Shown: positions 53,879 to 63,387, numbered from the stretch's first letter. The stretch is DNA of 64,000 nucleotides from Bradyrhizobium sp. BR13661 (GCF_029892425.1 NZ_JARXWB010000002.1:310001-374000); one strand, 5' to 3'. Notes: generated by a model not told the origin, from the letters alone. Numbers and translations are program-made.

Positions 53879-55290
53879 GCACTGAGCCCGCGTTGATGAC
53901 GCTCACCGAGGTCGCGCGCGCGATCGCGGTGAAACAGGTGTCCTCGCATGAGGTGACGCGCGCGCTGCTGCATCGCATTGCGCAGTGGCAGCCGCATCTC
54001 AACGCCTTCATGTCCGTCGAGTCCGAAGCCGCGCTGAAGGCAGCCGATGCCGCCGACGCCGAGCTTGCCAAGGGCAAGATCCGTGGACCCCTGCATGGCG
54101 TGCCGCTCGCCCACAAGGACATGTATTACGATGCCGGCCATGTCGCCACCTGCGGCTCGCTGATCCGCCGCGACTTCATACCGACGGTGACGTCAACTGC
54201 GCTGCAGCGGTTGAAGGATGCCGGCCAGGTCCGCCTCGGCACGCTGCATCTGGCCGAATTCGCCTATGGCCCGACCGGTCACAACGCCCATTACGGCCCG
54301 GTGCGCAATCCCTGGAATGTCGCGCATATCACCGGCGGTTCGTCTTCGGGCTCCGGCTCGTCGGTCGCAGCGCGCCTGACCTATGCGGCGCTTGGCTCGG
54401 ACACCGGAGGTTCGATCCGCATGCCCGCGCATTTCTGCGGCGTCACGGGATTGAAGACCACGGTCGGCCGCGTCAGCCGCGCCGGCGCGATGCCGCTGTC
54501 GCAGTCGCTCGACACGGTTGGCCCGCTGGCGCGCACCGCGGAAGATTGCGCGCTGCTGCTGGCGCTGATGGCCGGCCCCGATCCGGAGGATCCGACGTGT
54601 AGCCACGAGCCGCTGTCGGATTACGTTGCAGCAACCAGGGGCTCGCTGAAGGGCTTGAAGATCGGCGTGCCCGCGTCCTTCTATGTCGACGATCTCGACA
54701 GCGAGGTCGCGCGCGTGCTGGACGAGACCATCGCGGTGCTCAAGCGCGAGGGCGCCGACATCGTCAAGGTCGAGCTGCCGGACCAGCGGCAATTGCAGGC
54801 AGCGAGCCAGCTCGTGCTCGCCGCGGAAGCGGCCGCCTTCCACAAGCGCTGGATGATCGAGCGTCCCCAGGACTACGGCGCGCAGACCTTGATGCGGCTT
54901 CAGAACGGCCTCGCCGTTCCCGCCATCACCTACCTCGAGGCGGTGCGCTGGCGTGGCCCGGCACTCGCCGCGCACAACGCGGCGACGTCAGGTGTCGACG
55001 CGATCATCGCGCCGGCCTCGCCGATCCCGGCGCCGACGATCGAGGAGAGCGATGTCGGCGGCGGACCCAACGCACCGGCGCTGTTGCAGCGGCTGACGCT
55101 GTTCACCCGTCCCGTGAATTTCCTCGGCCTGCCGTCGCTCACCATACCATCCGGCTTCACCAAGAGCGGTCTGCCGGTCGGCATGCAGCTGATCGGCCGG
55201 TCCTTCGATGAAGCGACGCTCCTCACCATCGGCGCCGCGTTCCAGCGCGTCACCGATTATCACGATCGATTGCCAAAACTGCCGTCATGA
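53875..55290 (+). CDS. Amidase-signature hydrolase, AtzE-like
   Basis: This 471-residue amidase-signature enzyme has the Ser-cisSer-Lys triad: K in PLAHKDMYYD (about residue 82), the Gly/Ser loop GGSSSGSGSSVAARL (about 155-169), and the catalytic Ser in GSDTGGSIRMPAHFCG (about 175-190). PVGMQLIG near the end is also conserved. The preceding AtzG-like gene points to the AtzE/1-carboxybiuret hydrolase or GatA-like group. Its location inside a Dpp operon suggests that the transported ligand is hydrolysed after uptake. Confidence 0.9.
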   Translation: MSTEPALMTLTEVARAIAVKQVSSHEVTRALLHRIAQWQPHLNAFMSVESEAALKAADAADAELAKGKIRGPLHGVPLAHKDMYYDAGHVATCGSLIRRDFIPTVTSTALQRLKDAGQVRLGTLHLAEFAYGPTGHNAHYGPVRNPWNVAHITGGSSSGSGSSVAARLTYAALGSDTGGSIRMPAHFCGVTGLKTTVGRVSRAGAMPLSQSLDTVGPLARTAEDCALLLALMAGPDPEDPTCSHEPLSDYVAATRGSLKGLKIGVPASFYVDDLDSEVARVLDETIAVLKREGADIVKVELPDQRQLQAASQLVLAAEAAAFHKRWMIERPQDYGAQTLMRLQNGLAVPAITYLEAVRWRGPALAAHNAATSGVDAIIAPASPIPAPTIEESDVGGGPNAPALLQRLTLFTRPVNFLGLPSLTIPSGFTKSGLPVGMQLIGRSFDEATLLTIGAAFQRVTDYHDRLPKLPS

Positions 55291-56261
55291 CAAAGCTCGT
55301 CGATATCTCAGGCCTCAACATCCGCTTCACCGGCGAGCGCACGGTCTATGCCGTGAACGATCTCAATCTCTCGCTCGGCAACAGCGAGGTGCTGGGCCTG
55401 CTCGGCGAATCCGGTTCGGGCAAGAGCGTGACCCTGCGGGCGCTGATGCGGCTGCTGCCGAAGAAGCGCACGGAGATATCAGGCAAGGTCAACGTGATGG
55501 AACGCGACGTGCTCGCCATGAACGACGAGGAGCTGTCGTCGTTCCGCGGCCAGACCGTGTCGATGATCTTCCAGGAGCCGGCGCTCGCGCTCGATCCCGT
55601 CTACACCATCGGGGCGCAGATCGCCGAAAGCGTCGTGCGCCACGAAGGCAAGAGTTTTGCCGAGGGGAGGGCGCGGGCACTCGAGATGCTCGATGTCGTG
55701 CGCATCCCCTCGGCCAAGCGGCGGCTGGATGCCTATCCGCACGAAATGTCCGGCGGCATGCGCCAGCGCGCGATGATCGCGTTGGCGCTGGCCTGCCGTC
55801 CGAAGATCTTGCTCGCGGACGAGCCGACCACGGCGCTTGATGCCACCGTGCAGATCCAGATCCTGCTGCTGCTGCGCGAGTTGCAGCGCGAATTCGGCAT
55901 GTCCGTCATCTTCGTCACCCACGACATCGGCGTCGCCATCGAGATCTGCGACCGCGTCGCGGTGATGTATGCCGGCCAGATCGTGGAGCAGGGGACCCTC
56001 CGCGACATCGTCCGGACCCCGGTGCATCCCTATGCCAAGGGCCTGCTCGCCTCGACCATCCATGGCGCCAAACGGGGCGCCCGCCTCGAAACCATCCCCG
56101 GCACGCCACCGTCGCTGGCCGAAAAACCCCATAACTGCTCCTTCGCCCCCCGCTGCAAGCTCGCCGAGCCCCGCTGCCTGGAGCAGCTGCCGCCGAATGT
56201 CGAGGTCGGCCCGGGCAGAGCGGCGCGATGCGTGCTGGCCGAGCCGGCGGCGGCGACGTAA
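55287..56261 (+). CDS. Opp/Dpp-type ABC transporter ATP-binding protein, DppD-like
   Basis: This 324-residue ATPase shows Walker [10 protein letters not shown] (about residues 38-46), Q-loop [13 protein letters not shown], signature [15 protein letters not shown], Walker [13 protein letters not shown] and the switch His in THDIGVA. The C-terminal domain carries [14 protein letters not shown], the cysteine cluster typical of DppD. It overlaps the amidase by four bases and completes the operon together with the DppF-like ATPase. Confidence 0.93.
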   Translation: MTKLVDISGLNIRFTGERTVYAVNDLNLSLGNSEVLGLLGESGSGKSVTLRALMRLLPKKRTEISGKVNVMERDVLAMNDEELSSFRGQTVSMIFQEPALALDPVYTIGAQIAESVVRHEGKSFAEGRARALEMLDVVRIPSAKRRLDAYPHEMSGGMRQRAMIALALACRPKILLADEPTTALDATVQIQILLLLRELQREFGMSVIFVTHDIGVAIEICDRVAVMYAGQIVEQGTLRDIVRTPVHPYAKGLLASTIHGAKRGARLETIPGTPPSLAEKPHNCSFAPRCKLAEPRCLEQLPPNVEVGPGRAARCVLAEPAAAT

Positions 56262-56470
56262 CGGGTGCCCCTTCGCCCCGTGGCGAGAATCCCCTGCGGC
56301 AGCATGCTCTTGTCGCAATCCACCCCGCCTGACCCGGCCGGGCCATTTCTACTGTGCATGGGGTTGTTTTCGCGATTTGTGTCCGGGCGGTCCCTCCGGA
56401 ACCACCATTCAGACCCCATTCATCCCGGTTCCGCTTCCATGCCCCCGTTCACGGAGAGGGACTTCATCTT

Positions 56471-56740
56471 ATGTATATTTCTGGCCAAAGCCTCATCGTC
56501 ATCCTGTTCGTCGGCCTCGTGGCCGGCTGGCTCGCCGGCAAGGTCGTGCGGGGGGCCGGGTTCGGCATCATCGGCGATATCGTGATCGGCATCGCCGGTG
56601 CGTTCGTCGCGAGCTTCCTGTTCCCGAAGCTCGGCATCCATATCGGCGTCGGGATGGTCTCAGAGATCATCTATTCCGCCATCGGCGCCGTCATCCTGCT
56701 GCTGGTGGTCCGGCTGGTGCGCGGCGGCGGACGGCTCTAG
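56471..56740 (+). CDS. GlsB/YeaQ/YmgE-family small membrane protein
   Basis: This 89-residue inner-membrane protein has three hydrophobic segments: LIVILFVGLVAGWLAGKVV, IIGDIVIGIAGAFVASFLF and EIIYSAIGAVILLLVVRLV. GxVAGWLAGKVVRG followed by GFGIIGDIVIGIAGA is the transglycosylase-associated/GlsB motif, linked to stress responses in other bacteria. The starting ATG at 56471 gives the family length. A strong GC hairpin follows the gene. Confidence 0.88.
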   Translation: MYISGQSLIVILFVGLVAGWLAGKVVRGAGFGIIGDIVIGIAGAFVASFLFPKLGIHIGVGMVSEIIYSAIGAVILLLVVRLVRGGGRL

Positions 56741-56766
56741 CGGGTTCGATCGATCGGAACCTCAAG

Positions 56767-56790
56767 CCTCCCCCCAGCGCTGGGGGGAGG
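56767..56790 (+). terminator. Strong palindromic hairpin after the GlsB-like gene
   Basis: CCTCCCCCCAGCGCTGGGGGGAGG (positions 56767-56790) is a perfect palindrome of two 12-base arms, and outer AAGC / GCTT bases add pairing. The T content downstream is low, so it may be a terminator or simply a blocking hairpin between the GlsB-like and exporter genes. Confidence 0.55.
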
Positions 56791-56992
56791 CGCTTGTATC
56801 TGCTATAAAAAGCCGCAAAGACTGTGAAGTACCGGACTTGCGGATCAGGCCTCCGCGGGTAGATGTGGCTGGGCCTGGATTAATTCGACTGTGTTGCACG
56901 CGGGGAGAACCCGATATTAATCCGGGGCGAGTACGCCTCGATTTGCCTTTGAATTCAGGGGCCTTGCCCCTCACCCGAAAGAGATCAGACTG

Positions 56993-58741
56993 ATGGCAGC
57001 CGTTCCCGGCCTCCGCCGTTCAGAGCTCGGTGACGCGCTGCGTGCCTGCCGCACGGCGTTCGTCGGTGTCGGCTTGATGAGCTGCATGATCAACCTGCTC
57101 TATCTGACCGGGTCGATCTTCATGCTGGAGGTCTACGACCGGGTGCTGCCGAGCCGCAGCATTCCGACCCTGGTCGGCCTGATCGTCCTCGCCAGCGGCC
57201 TCTATATGGCGCAGGGCGTGCTCGACATGATCCGCAGCCGCATCCTCGGGCGGGTCGGCACCGCGCTCGACGAAGCCCTGAACAAGCGCGTTTTCGACAC
57301 CATCGTGCGGCTGCCGCTGCTGGTCGGCAACCGCAACGAGGGGCTGCAGCCGCTGCGCGATCTCGACAATGTCCGCTCCTTCCTCGGCGGCATGGGTCCG
57401 AGCGCGTTCTTCGACCTGCCCTGGCTGCCGCTCTATCTGGGCATCTGTTTCGCCTTCCACGTCTGGATCGGCGTGACCGCGCTGGTCGGCGCCGTCATCC
57501 TGGTTGGCCTGACGCTGGTCACCGAGTTCATGTCCCGCCAGCCGGCGAAGGATGCGATGGGCCTTGCCGCCCAGCGCAACGACCTCGCCCAGTCGAGCCG
57601 CCGCAACGCCGAAGTGCTGGTGTCGATGGGCATGGCCGGCCGGCTCAACCAGCGTTGGAGCGAGACCAACGAAAAATACCTCGCCGGCAATCAGCGTGCG
57701 AGCGACGTCGCCGGCGGTCTCGGCGCGATCGCGAAGGTGCTGCGCATGATGCTGCAATCCGCCGTGCTCGCGGTCGGCGCCACCCTCGTCATCCATCAGG
57801 AGGCGACCGCCGGCATCATCATTGCCGGCTCGATCCTCTCGGCCCGCGCGCTGGCGCCGGTCGATCTTGCGATCGCGCACTGGAAATCCTTCGTCGCGGC
57901 CCGCCAGAGCTGGCACCGCCTCAGCCGCCTCCTTGAACAGATGCCGGCGCAGGCAATCCCGACGCAGCTGCAGGCGCCCACCAGCCGACTCTCGGTCGAG
58001 GGCGTTGCCATGGTGGCGCCGGGCGACCAGCGCCTCATTGTCCAGGACGTCAATTTTGCGCTCGAAGCCGGCAACGGCCTTGGCGTGATCGGGCCGAGCG
58101 GCTCCGGAAAATCCTCGCTGATCCGCGCGCTGGTCGGTGTCTGGCAGCCGGTCCGCGGCAAGGTCCGGCTCGACGGCGCGGCGCTCGACCAATGGTCGTC
58201 CGACGTGCTCGGCCGCTACATCGGCTATCTGCCGCAGGACGTCGAATTATTCGGCGGCACCATCGCGCAGAACATCAGCCGTTTTGATCCTCGAGCAACT
58301 TCCGACGGCATCATCTCGGCGGCCAAGGAAGCCGGCGTGCACGAGATGATCATCAAGATGCGCGAGGGCTACAACACGCAAGTCGGCGAGCAGGGCGCCT
58401 CGCTCTCCGCCGGCCAGGCCCAGCGTGTGGCGCTCGCGCGCGCGCTCTATGGCAATCCGTTCCTGATCGTGCTGGACGAACCCAATTCCAATCTCGATAC
58501 CGAAGGCGACGAGGCATTGACCCGCGCGATCCGCAGCGCGCGCGAGCGCGGCGCCATCGTGATCGTGGTGGCGCACCGGCCGATCGGCGTCGAGGCGGTC
58601 GACCAGATCCTGGTGCTGCGCGATGGACGCATGCAGGCCTTCGGTCCGAAGGAGCAGGTGCTCGCCCAGGTGCTCCAGCCCCGCGTCGCGCCGCCGGCGC
58701 CGATCAAGATCGTCAGCGAAGGCGGAGTGGCCAAACCATGA
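56993..58741 (+). CDS. Type I secretion ABC transporter permease/ATPase, PrtD-like
   Basis: This 582-residue inner-membrane exporter has about six N-terminal transmembrane helices, with LEVYDRVLPSRSIPTL (about 43-58) typical of PrtD. An ATPase follows: Walker A GPSGSGKSS (about 366), signature LSAGQAQRVALARAL (about 473), Walker B FLIVLDEPNSNLD (about 490). LSAGQ in place of LSGGQ is normal for this group. No C39 peptidase domain is present. It overlaps the HlyD-like gene by four bases. Together they should export RTX-type proteins with an uncleaved C-terminal signal, the giant adhesin being the only candidate seen in the window. Confidence 0.92.
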   Translation: MAAVPGLRRSELGDALRACRTAFVGVGLMSCMINLLYLTGSIFMLEVYDRVLPSRSIPTLVGLIVLASGLYMAQGVLDMIRSRILGRVGTALDEALNKRVFDTIVRLPLLVGNRNEGLQPLRDLDNVRSFLGGMGPSAFFDLPWLPLYLGICFAFHVWIGVTALVGAVILVGLTLVTEFMSRQPAKDAMGLAAQRNDLAQSSRRNAEVLVSMGMAGRLNQRWSETNEKYLAGNQRASDVAGGLGAIAKVLRMMLQSAVLAVGATLVIHQEATAGIIIAGSILSARALAPVDLAIAHWKSFVAARQSWHRLSRLLEQMPAQAIPTQLQAPTSRLSVEGVAMVAPGDQRLIVQDVNFALEAGNGLGVIGPSGSGKSSLIRALVGVWQPVRGKVRLDGAALDQWSSDVLGRYIGYLPQDVELFGGTIAQNISRFDPRATSDGIISAAKEAGVHEMIIKMREGYNTQVGEQGASLSAGQAQRVALARALYGNPFLIVLDEPNSNLDTEGDEALTRAIRSARERGAIVIVVAHRPIGVEAVDQILVLRDGRMQAFGPKEQVLAQVLQPRVAPPAPIKIVSEGGVAKP

Positions 58742-60072
58742 GCACGATGACGGTTGGTGCAACAAAACCCGCCGCGAACGGGACCGTGCGGCAGTCGATC
58801 CGCTTTCACCTGTTTCTCGGCCTTGGAATCGTGGCGTTGTTGGCCGCCGGCCTCGGCGGCTGGGCCTCGACGGTACTGATCTCGGGCGCGCTGATCGCGC
58901 CGGGCCAGATCGTGGTCGAATCCAACGTCAAGAAGGTGCAGCACCCGACCGGCGGCGTGGTCGGCGAGGTGCGTGCCCATGACGGCGACGTGGTCAAGGC
59001 CGGCGACATCGTGGTGCGGCTCGACGACACCGTCACCAAGGCCAACCTCGCCATCGTCGTCAAGAATCTCGACGCCGCGCAGGCGCGCGCGGCGCGGCTT
59101 CAGGCCGAGCAGCGCGGTCTCGACAAGATCGTGTTTCCGCAAGCACTGCTCGAGCGCGCCGGCGACCCTGATGTCAAGGTCTTGCTCGACAGCGAGACCA
59201 AGCTGTTCGACGTCCGCGTCAACGGCCGCGCCGGCCAGAAGGCCCAGCTGCGTGAACGCATCCTGCAGCTCAATGAGGAGATCGAAGGCCTCCAGGCGCA
59301 GGAAAGAGCCAAGGACAAGGAGATCGCGCTGGTGCAGCAGGAGCTGACCGGCGTGCGTGATCTCTATGACAAGCATCTGGTGCAGATCTCGCGCCTGACC
59401 ACACTCGAGCGCGACAGTGCCCGTCTCAATGGCGAACGTGCGCAGTACGTCGCCTCGCGGGCGCAGGCCAAGGGAAAGATCACCGAGACCGAGCTGCAGA
59501 TCATCCAGGTCGACAAGGACATGGTCAGCGAGGTCTCCAAGGATCTGCGCGAGACCAATGACAAGATCGGCGAGCTGATCGAACGCAAGGTCGCGGCCGA
59601 GGACCAGCTTCGCCGCGTCGACATCCGTGCACCGCAGGACGGTATGGTGTTGCAATCGACGGTGCATACCGTCGGTGGCGTCGTCACCGCCGGCGATGCG
59701 CTCATGCTGATCGTGCCGCAGGCCGACGATCTCCAGGTCGAGGCCAAGGTCAATCCGGTCGATATCGACAAGCTCCAGATCGGTCAGAAGACGCTGCTGC
59801 GTCTCTCCGCCTTCAACCAGCGCACCACGCCCGAGCTCAACGGTGTCGTCACCCGCGTCTCGCCCGACGTCACCACGGACCAGCGCACGGGCCAGAGCTA
59901 TTACACCATCCGCGTCTCGATGCCGGCGGACGAGGTCGCCAAGCTCGGTGATTCCAAGCTGATCCCCGGCATGCCGGTGGAAGCCTTCGTCCAGACTGGT
60001 GACCGCACCATGCTGTCCTACCTGCTGAAGCCTCTGCACGACCAGTTCATGCGAGCGTTCCGCGAGAAGTGA
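58738..60072 (+). CDS. Type I secretion membrane fusion protein, HlyD/PrtE-like
   Basis: This 444-residue periplasmic adaptor has one N-terminal transmembrane helix (about 26-46). VVESNVKKVQHPTGGVVGEVRAHDGDVVKAGD (split over residues 60-91) is the first biotinyl-lipoyl half. A long coiled-coil rich in Glu/Lys/Gln follows (about 100-285). The second half-motif VDIRAPQDGMV and the beta-barrel end LIPGMPVEAFVQTGDRT match the family. It links the PrtD-like pump to an outer-membrane TolC protein, which is not encoded here. Confidence 0.92.
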   Translation: MSTMTVGATKPAANGTVRQSIRFHLFLGLGIVALLAAGLGGWASTVLISGALIAPGQIVVESNVKKVQHPTGGVVGEVRAHDGDVVKAGDIVVRLDDTVTKANLAIVVKNLDAAQARAARLQAEQRGLDKIVFPQALLERAGDPDVKVLLDSETKLFDVRVNGRAGQKAQLRERILQLNEEIEGLQAQERAKDKEIALVQQELTGVRDLYDKHLVQISRLTTLERDSARLNGERAQYVASRAQAKGKITETELQIIQVDKDMVSEVSKDLRETNDKIGELIERKVAAEDQLRRVDIRAPQDGMVLQSTVHTVGGVVTAGDALMLIVPQADDLQVEAKVNPVDIDKLQIGQKTLLRLSAFNQRTTPELNGVVTRVSPDVTTDQRTGQSYYTIRVSMPADEVAKLGDSKLIPGMPVEAFVQTGDRTMLSYLLKPLHDQFMRAFREK

Positions 60073-60093
60073 CGCATGCAGCAAACTCGGTTT

Positions 60094-60182
60094 CGTAGGG
60101 TGGGTTAGGCGAAGCCGTAACCCACCCTTATCTCTCCGCGGAAGCGGAAGTGGTGGGTTACGCTGCGCTAACCCAACCTACG
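60094..60182. repeat. Dispersed inverted repeat (family D)
   Basis: CGTAGGGTGGGTTAGGCGAA at the left end is mirrored by TTACGCTGCGCTAACCCAACCTACG at the right end (positions 60158-60182), and GTAACCCACC / GGTGGGTTAC form an inner pair. It separates the secretion genes from the AMP nucleosidase gene. Confidence 0.85.
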
Positions 60183-60236
60183 AGACCTCCTTCTTGCTAT
60201 AGTTCGACTCAGGTCCTCGAAACCCGGCGCCGAACA

Positions 60237-61706
60237 ATGCAGTCCCCACCCTCCATCGCCACCAAATCCTTCTCTGATGCGTCCGCGGCCGTTGCCCGGC
60301 TCGAAAAAATCTACGAGCGCAACACCAAGTTCCTGCGCGACCGGTTCGAGGCCTATGTTTCGGGTGAGGCGATCACGACGCGGGTGCGGGCCTATTATCC
60401 TTTCGTCCGCCTCACCACCGCAACGCATGCGCGGCTCGACTCGCGCCTCTCTTACGGCTTTGTCGCGGGACCCGGCGTGCACGAGACCAGCGTGACGCGG
60501 CCGGATCTGTTCCGTGCCTACCTGACCGAGCAGATCGGTCTGCTGATCCAGAACCACGGCGTTCCCGTCGAGATCGGCGAATCCAACGAGCCGATCCCGA
60601 TCCACTTCGCCTATCGCCGCGACATCAACATCGAAGCCGCCATCACCACCAGCGAGAATTCACTTGTTACGCGATCGCTGCGTGATGCGTTCGACGTGCC
60701 GGATCTCGCCACCATGGACGACGCAATTGCCGACGGCACCTTCCAGCTGCAGCCGGGCGCGCCGGAGCCGCTGTCGCTGTTTCGCGCCGCCCGCGTCGAT
60801 TACTCGCTGCGCCGGCTCTACCACTACACCGGAACCGATCCCGAGCATTTCCAGAATTTTGTGATCTTCACCAACTACCAGTTCTATGTCGATGCGTTCG
60901 CGGAGCTCTGCCAGCAACGGCTCCAGTCCGGCGAAGCCGGGCTTGACGCATTCGTTGCGCCCGGCAACGTCATCACGCGCAACGACGGAAGCACGACAGG
61001 AACAGCGCCTGCACGCACACCGAACATGCCGGCCTTCCACCTGGTCGCACCCGGCTATCGCGGCATCACGCTGATCAACATCGGCACCGGTCCCTCCAAC
61101 GCGCGCAACGTCACCGATCACGTTGCGGTGCTGCGGCCGCATGCCTGGCTGATGCTCGGCCATTGCGCCGGCTTGCGCAACACGCAGCGGCTCGGCGACT
61201 ATGTGCTCGCGCATGGCTATGTGCGCGAGGACCATGTGCTTGACCGCGAGTTGCCGTTGTGGGTGCCGATCCCGGCGCTGGCCGAGATGCAAGTCGCCGT
61301 CGAGCAGGCGGTCGAGGACGTCACCGGGCTTGAGGGGTTCGAGCTCAAGCGTCTGATGCGCACCGGCACGGTCGCCAGCGTCGACAACCGCAATTGGGAG
61401 ATCTCGGGACCCGAGGTGATCCGCCGCCTGTCACAATCCCGTGCGGTCGCGCTCGACATGGAGTCGGCCGCGATCGCCGCCAACGGCTACCGCTTCCGCG
61501 TCCCCTACGGCACGCTGCTCTGCGTCTCCGACAAACCGTTGCACGGGGAGATCAAGCTCGCCGGCATGGCGAGCGAATTCTACCGCCGCCGCGTCGGCCA
61601 GCACCTCGAGATCGGACTGAAGGCGCTGGAACAGCTCAAGCAGCAGGAATCGGAGCGGCTGCATTCGCGCAAGCTCCGCAGCTTTGCCGAGGTCGCATTC
61701 CAGTAG
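60237..61706 (+). CDS. amn: AMP nucleosidase
   Basis: This 489-residue cytoplasmic enzyme hydrolyses AMP to adenine and ribose 5-phosphate and so adjusts the adenylate pool. Residues about 10-165 form the AMNp N-terminal domain (RVRAYYPFVRLTT, RPDLFRAYLTEQIGLL). The rest is the nucleoside-phosphorylase-like fold, with NIGTGPSNARNVTDH, LGHCAGLRNTQRLGDYVLA, DMESAAIAANGYRF and the catalytic-Asp segment SDKPLHGE. The length is close to E. coli Amn. The ATG at 60237 is the family start; the longer frame is inside the repeat. Confidence 0.94.
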   Translation: MQSPPSIATKSFSDASAAVARLEKIYERNTKFLRDRFEAYVSGEAITTRVRAYYPFVRLTTATHARLDSRLSYGFVAGPGVHETSVTRPDLFRAYLTEQIGLLIQNHGVPVEIGESNEPIPIHFAYRRDINIEAAITTSENSLVTRSLRDAFDVPDLATMDDAIADGTFQLQPGAPEPLSLFRAARVDYSLRRLYHYTGTDPEHFQNFVIFTNYQFYVDAFAELCQQRLQSGEAGLDAFVAPGNVITRNDGSTTGTAPARTPNMPAFHLVAPGYRGITLINIGTGPSNARNVTDHVAVLRPHAWLMLGHCAGLRNTQRLGDYVLAHGYVREDHVLDRELPLWVPIPALAEMQVAVEQAVEDVTGLEGFELKRLMRTGTVASVDNRNWEISGPEVIRRLSQSRAVALDMESAAIAANGYRFRVPYGTLLCVSDKPLHGEIKLAGMASEFYRRRVGQHLEIGLKALEQLKQQESERLHSRKLRSFAEVAFQ

Positions 61707-61851
61707 TCAGGCCATAGCTGCCCGAACAATGGCAGTACGCCTGTCGTGCCGAACTCCTGATGTGCTTGCGGAGCTGTTCCGGGAATAACCCAGCCGAGGC
61801 AGGGTTATCATCTCGTCCGGGGCGCGGACCAGCAGACATCAGGAGACCACA

Positions 61852-62481
61852 ATGGTCAATCCGATCATTAAGCTTGCCGTTCGCGGCGCGTATCTTGCGG
61901 CGTTCGTTGCGGCTGCCGGATTTGCACCCGTCCTGGCGGCAGGCGGCGGAGGAGGAGGTGGCGGCGGTGGTGGTGGTGGCGGTATGGACCCCTTCGCACA
62001 CCCCACGACAAGCCAAAGCACGCCGGCTCCGACCTATCCGGCGCGCACCGGCACCAAAGCCACCCAGAAGGGCAAGAAAACCAACAACCAGTCGAGCATC
62101 GACGATCCGGCTTTTGCCGCAGGCTACCGCGTCGCTTACGACACCATCTACGAGCATAACGACTACACTACTGCGATCGCGCAGTTGAAGGCCCTCGGCC
62201 ACGACGACTATGCGAATGTCGCGAACCTGATCGGTTACTCCTACCGCAAGCTCGGAGACTACAAGCAATCGCAGGTCTGGTACGAGCACGCGCTGAAGAT
62301 CGACCCGAACCACGTGCTGACCTGGCAATATTATGGTCTATGGCAGCTCGAGCAGGGCAATCGCGAGCAAGCGATGTTTCATCTCAGCCGGATCGCGGCC
62401 ATTTGCGGGATGGATTGCGATGAGTACAAGTCACTCGCAGCGGCGTTGGACAAGCCCACTGGAGCAGCGCTCGCGTACTGA
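61852..62481 (+). CDS. Exported TPR protein with a polyglycine tract
   Basis: The 209-residue precursor has a signal peptide (about 1-29: AYLAAFVAAAGFAPVLA). Immediately afterwards come 14 consecutive glycines, then a Thr/Pro/Lys-rich linker. Residues about 85-195 contain TPR-like units (IAQLKALGHDDYANVANLIGY, YKQSQVWYEHALKIDPNHVLT). CGMDCDEY supplies a possible disulphide. It is probably periplasmic and involved in protein contacts; no specific function is known. The glycine run is coded by mixed GGN codons, which limits slippage. Confidence 0.75.
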   Translation: MVNPIIKLAVRGAYLAAFVAAAGFAPVLAAGGGGGGGGGGGGGGMDPFAHPTTSQSTPAPTYPARTGTKATQKGKKTNNQSSIDDPAFAAGYRVAYDTIYEHNDYTTAIAQLKALGHDDYANVANLIGYSYRKLGDYKQSQVWYEHALKIDPNHVLTWQYYGLWQLEQGNREQAMFHLSRIAAICGMDCDEYKSLAAALDKPTGAALAY

Positions 62482-62585
62482 AGCCGCCCGGGAAGGCCGG
62501 CTGTGAAACGCCGGACACCCGCGGGGTGACAAGTCACACGATTTTCAGCATTGTTCCGTTCGGGGGGCGCGAACGGGACAATTGC

Positions 62586-62861
62586 ATGCCGCTTTTGCGC
62601 GACAGGATCATCGGCCATGACCTCGAACGGCTGGCCTTCCGCTTCACCATGCTGAACGATGGTGAGGCCGTGCAATGCCAAATCAGCGATGCCGCGATGG
62701 ACGAACTCGCCGGCATGCAGGGCACCGAAAGCAGCGCGCGCCAGGCGCAATTCGCCTCGCTGCGCGAGACCATCGAGCGGATCGCGTCGGACCTCTACGA
62801 CGAGGCGCCGCGGTTCAAGGGCTATGTTGTCAGGATTTTCGTTCGGCATCTGGGGAGGTGA
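62586..62861 (+). CDS. Small DUF1488-like protein
   Basis: This 91-residue soluble protein has LAFRFTMLNDGEAVQCQISDAAMDEL (split over residues 16-41), which resembles the F-x-x-x-x-G-x-x-V-x-C-x-I-S pattern of DUF1488. The rest is helical with many Arg/Glu. ATG 62586 is chosen because the protein then has the usual family length; no strong ribosome site is present. The function is unknown. Confidence 0.65.
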   Translation: MPLLRDRIIGHDLERLAFRFTMLNDGEAVQCQISDAAMDELAGMQGTESSARQAQFASLRETIERIASDLYDEAPRFKGYVVRIFVRHLGR

Positions 62862-62895
62862 GATCGGTCGTCCAGCGAACACAGACCTCTCACCG

Positions 62896-63387
62896 TCACC
62901 CCTCCAACTTCTTCAGCAACAGCTTCAGCGCCGTCGCCGCAAACACCTGCATGTTGGCGAAGCGGTCGTTGCTCCCGGTCTCCAGCGTCATCACCTCCGC
63001 GGCGGGCCCTGAGACCGCCATGCAGCTATGGCCGGCGGCATCGCCATAGCGGTTGCCGGTCGGGCCGGCTGCGCCGGTTTCGGACAGTCCCCAGTCTGAT
63101 CTGAAACGTCCGCGCATCTGTTCGGCGAGCAGTTTCGCGTAGGGCTCCGATGAGGAGCGAAAGCCCTTCATTCCTTCGTCCGAAATATCCATCAGCACGC
63201 GTCGGGCATCGCGGGTGTAGACCACCGCACCGCCGAGGAAATAGGCGGAGGCGCCGGGGACCGCGAGCAGGCTCGCCGCGATCAGGCCGCCGGTCGAGGA
63301 TTCCGCGACCGCAATGGTCTGTTTGCGCGCGATCAATCCTGCTGCGACCTGTTCCGCGATGCCGACCAGTTCTTTCATCTGTGTCAC
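62896..63387 (-). CDS. CinA C-terminal domain protein (nicotinamide-nucleotide amidase-like)
   Basis: This 163-residue stand-alone CinA domain is like E. coli PncC, which hydrolyses NMN to nicotinate mononucleotide. TIAVAESSTGGLIAASLLAVPGAS (about 24-47) is the core motif, with SS where many members have SC. YFLGGAVVYT follows, and the later GAAGPTGN matches the GxxGPxG loop. The length fits the family. Confidence 0.85.
   Translation of the reverse strand: MTQMKELVGIAEQVAAGLIARKQTIAVAESSTGGLIAASLLAVPGASAYFLGGAVVYTRDARRVLMDISDEGMKGFRSSSEPYAKLLAEQMRGRFRSDWGLSETGAAGPTGNRYGDAAGHSCMAVSGPAAEVMTLETGSNDRFANMQVFAATALKLLLKKLEG

Noticed and set aside
61940..61990. Phase-variable microsatellite in the polyglycine tract
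   Set aside because: The 14 glycine codons are a mixture of GGC, GGA and GGT, so there is no long uniform repeat for slippage.
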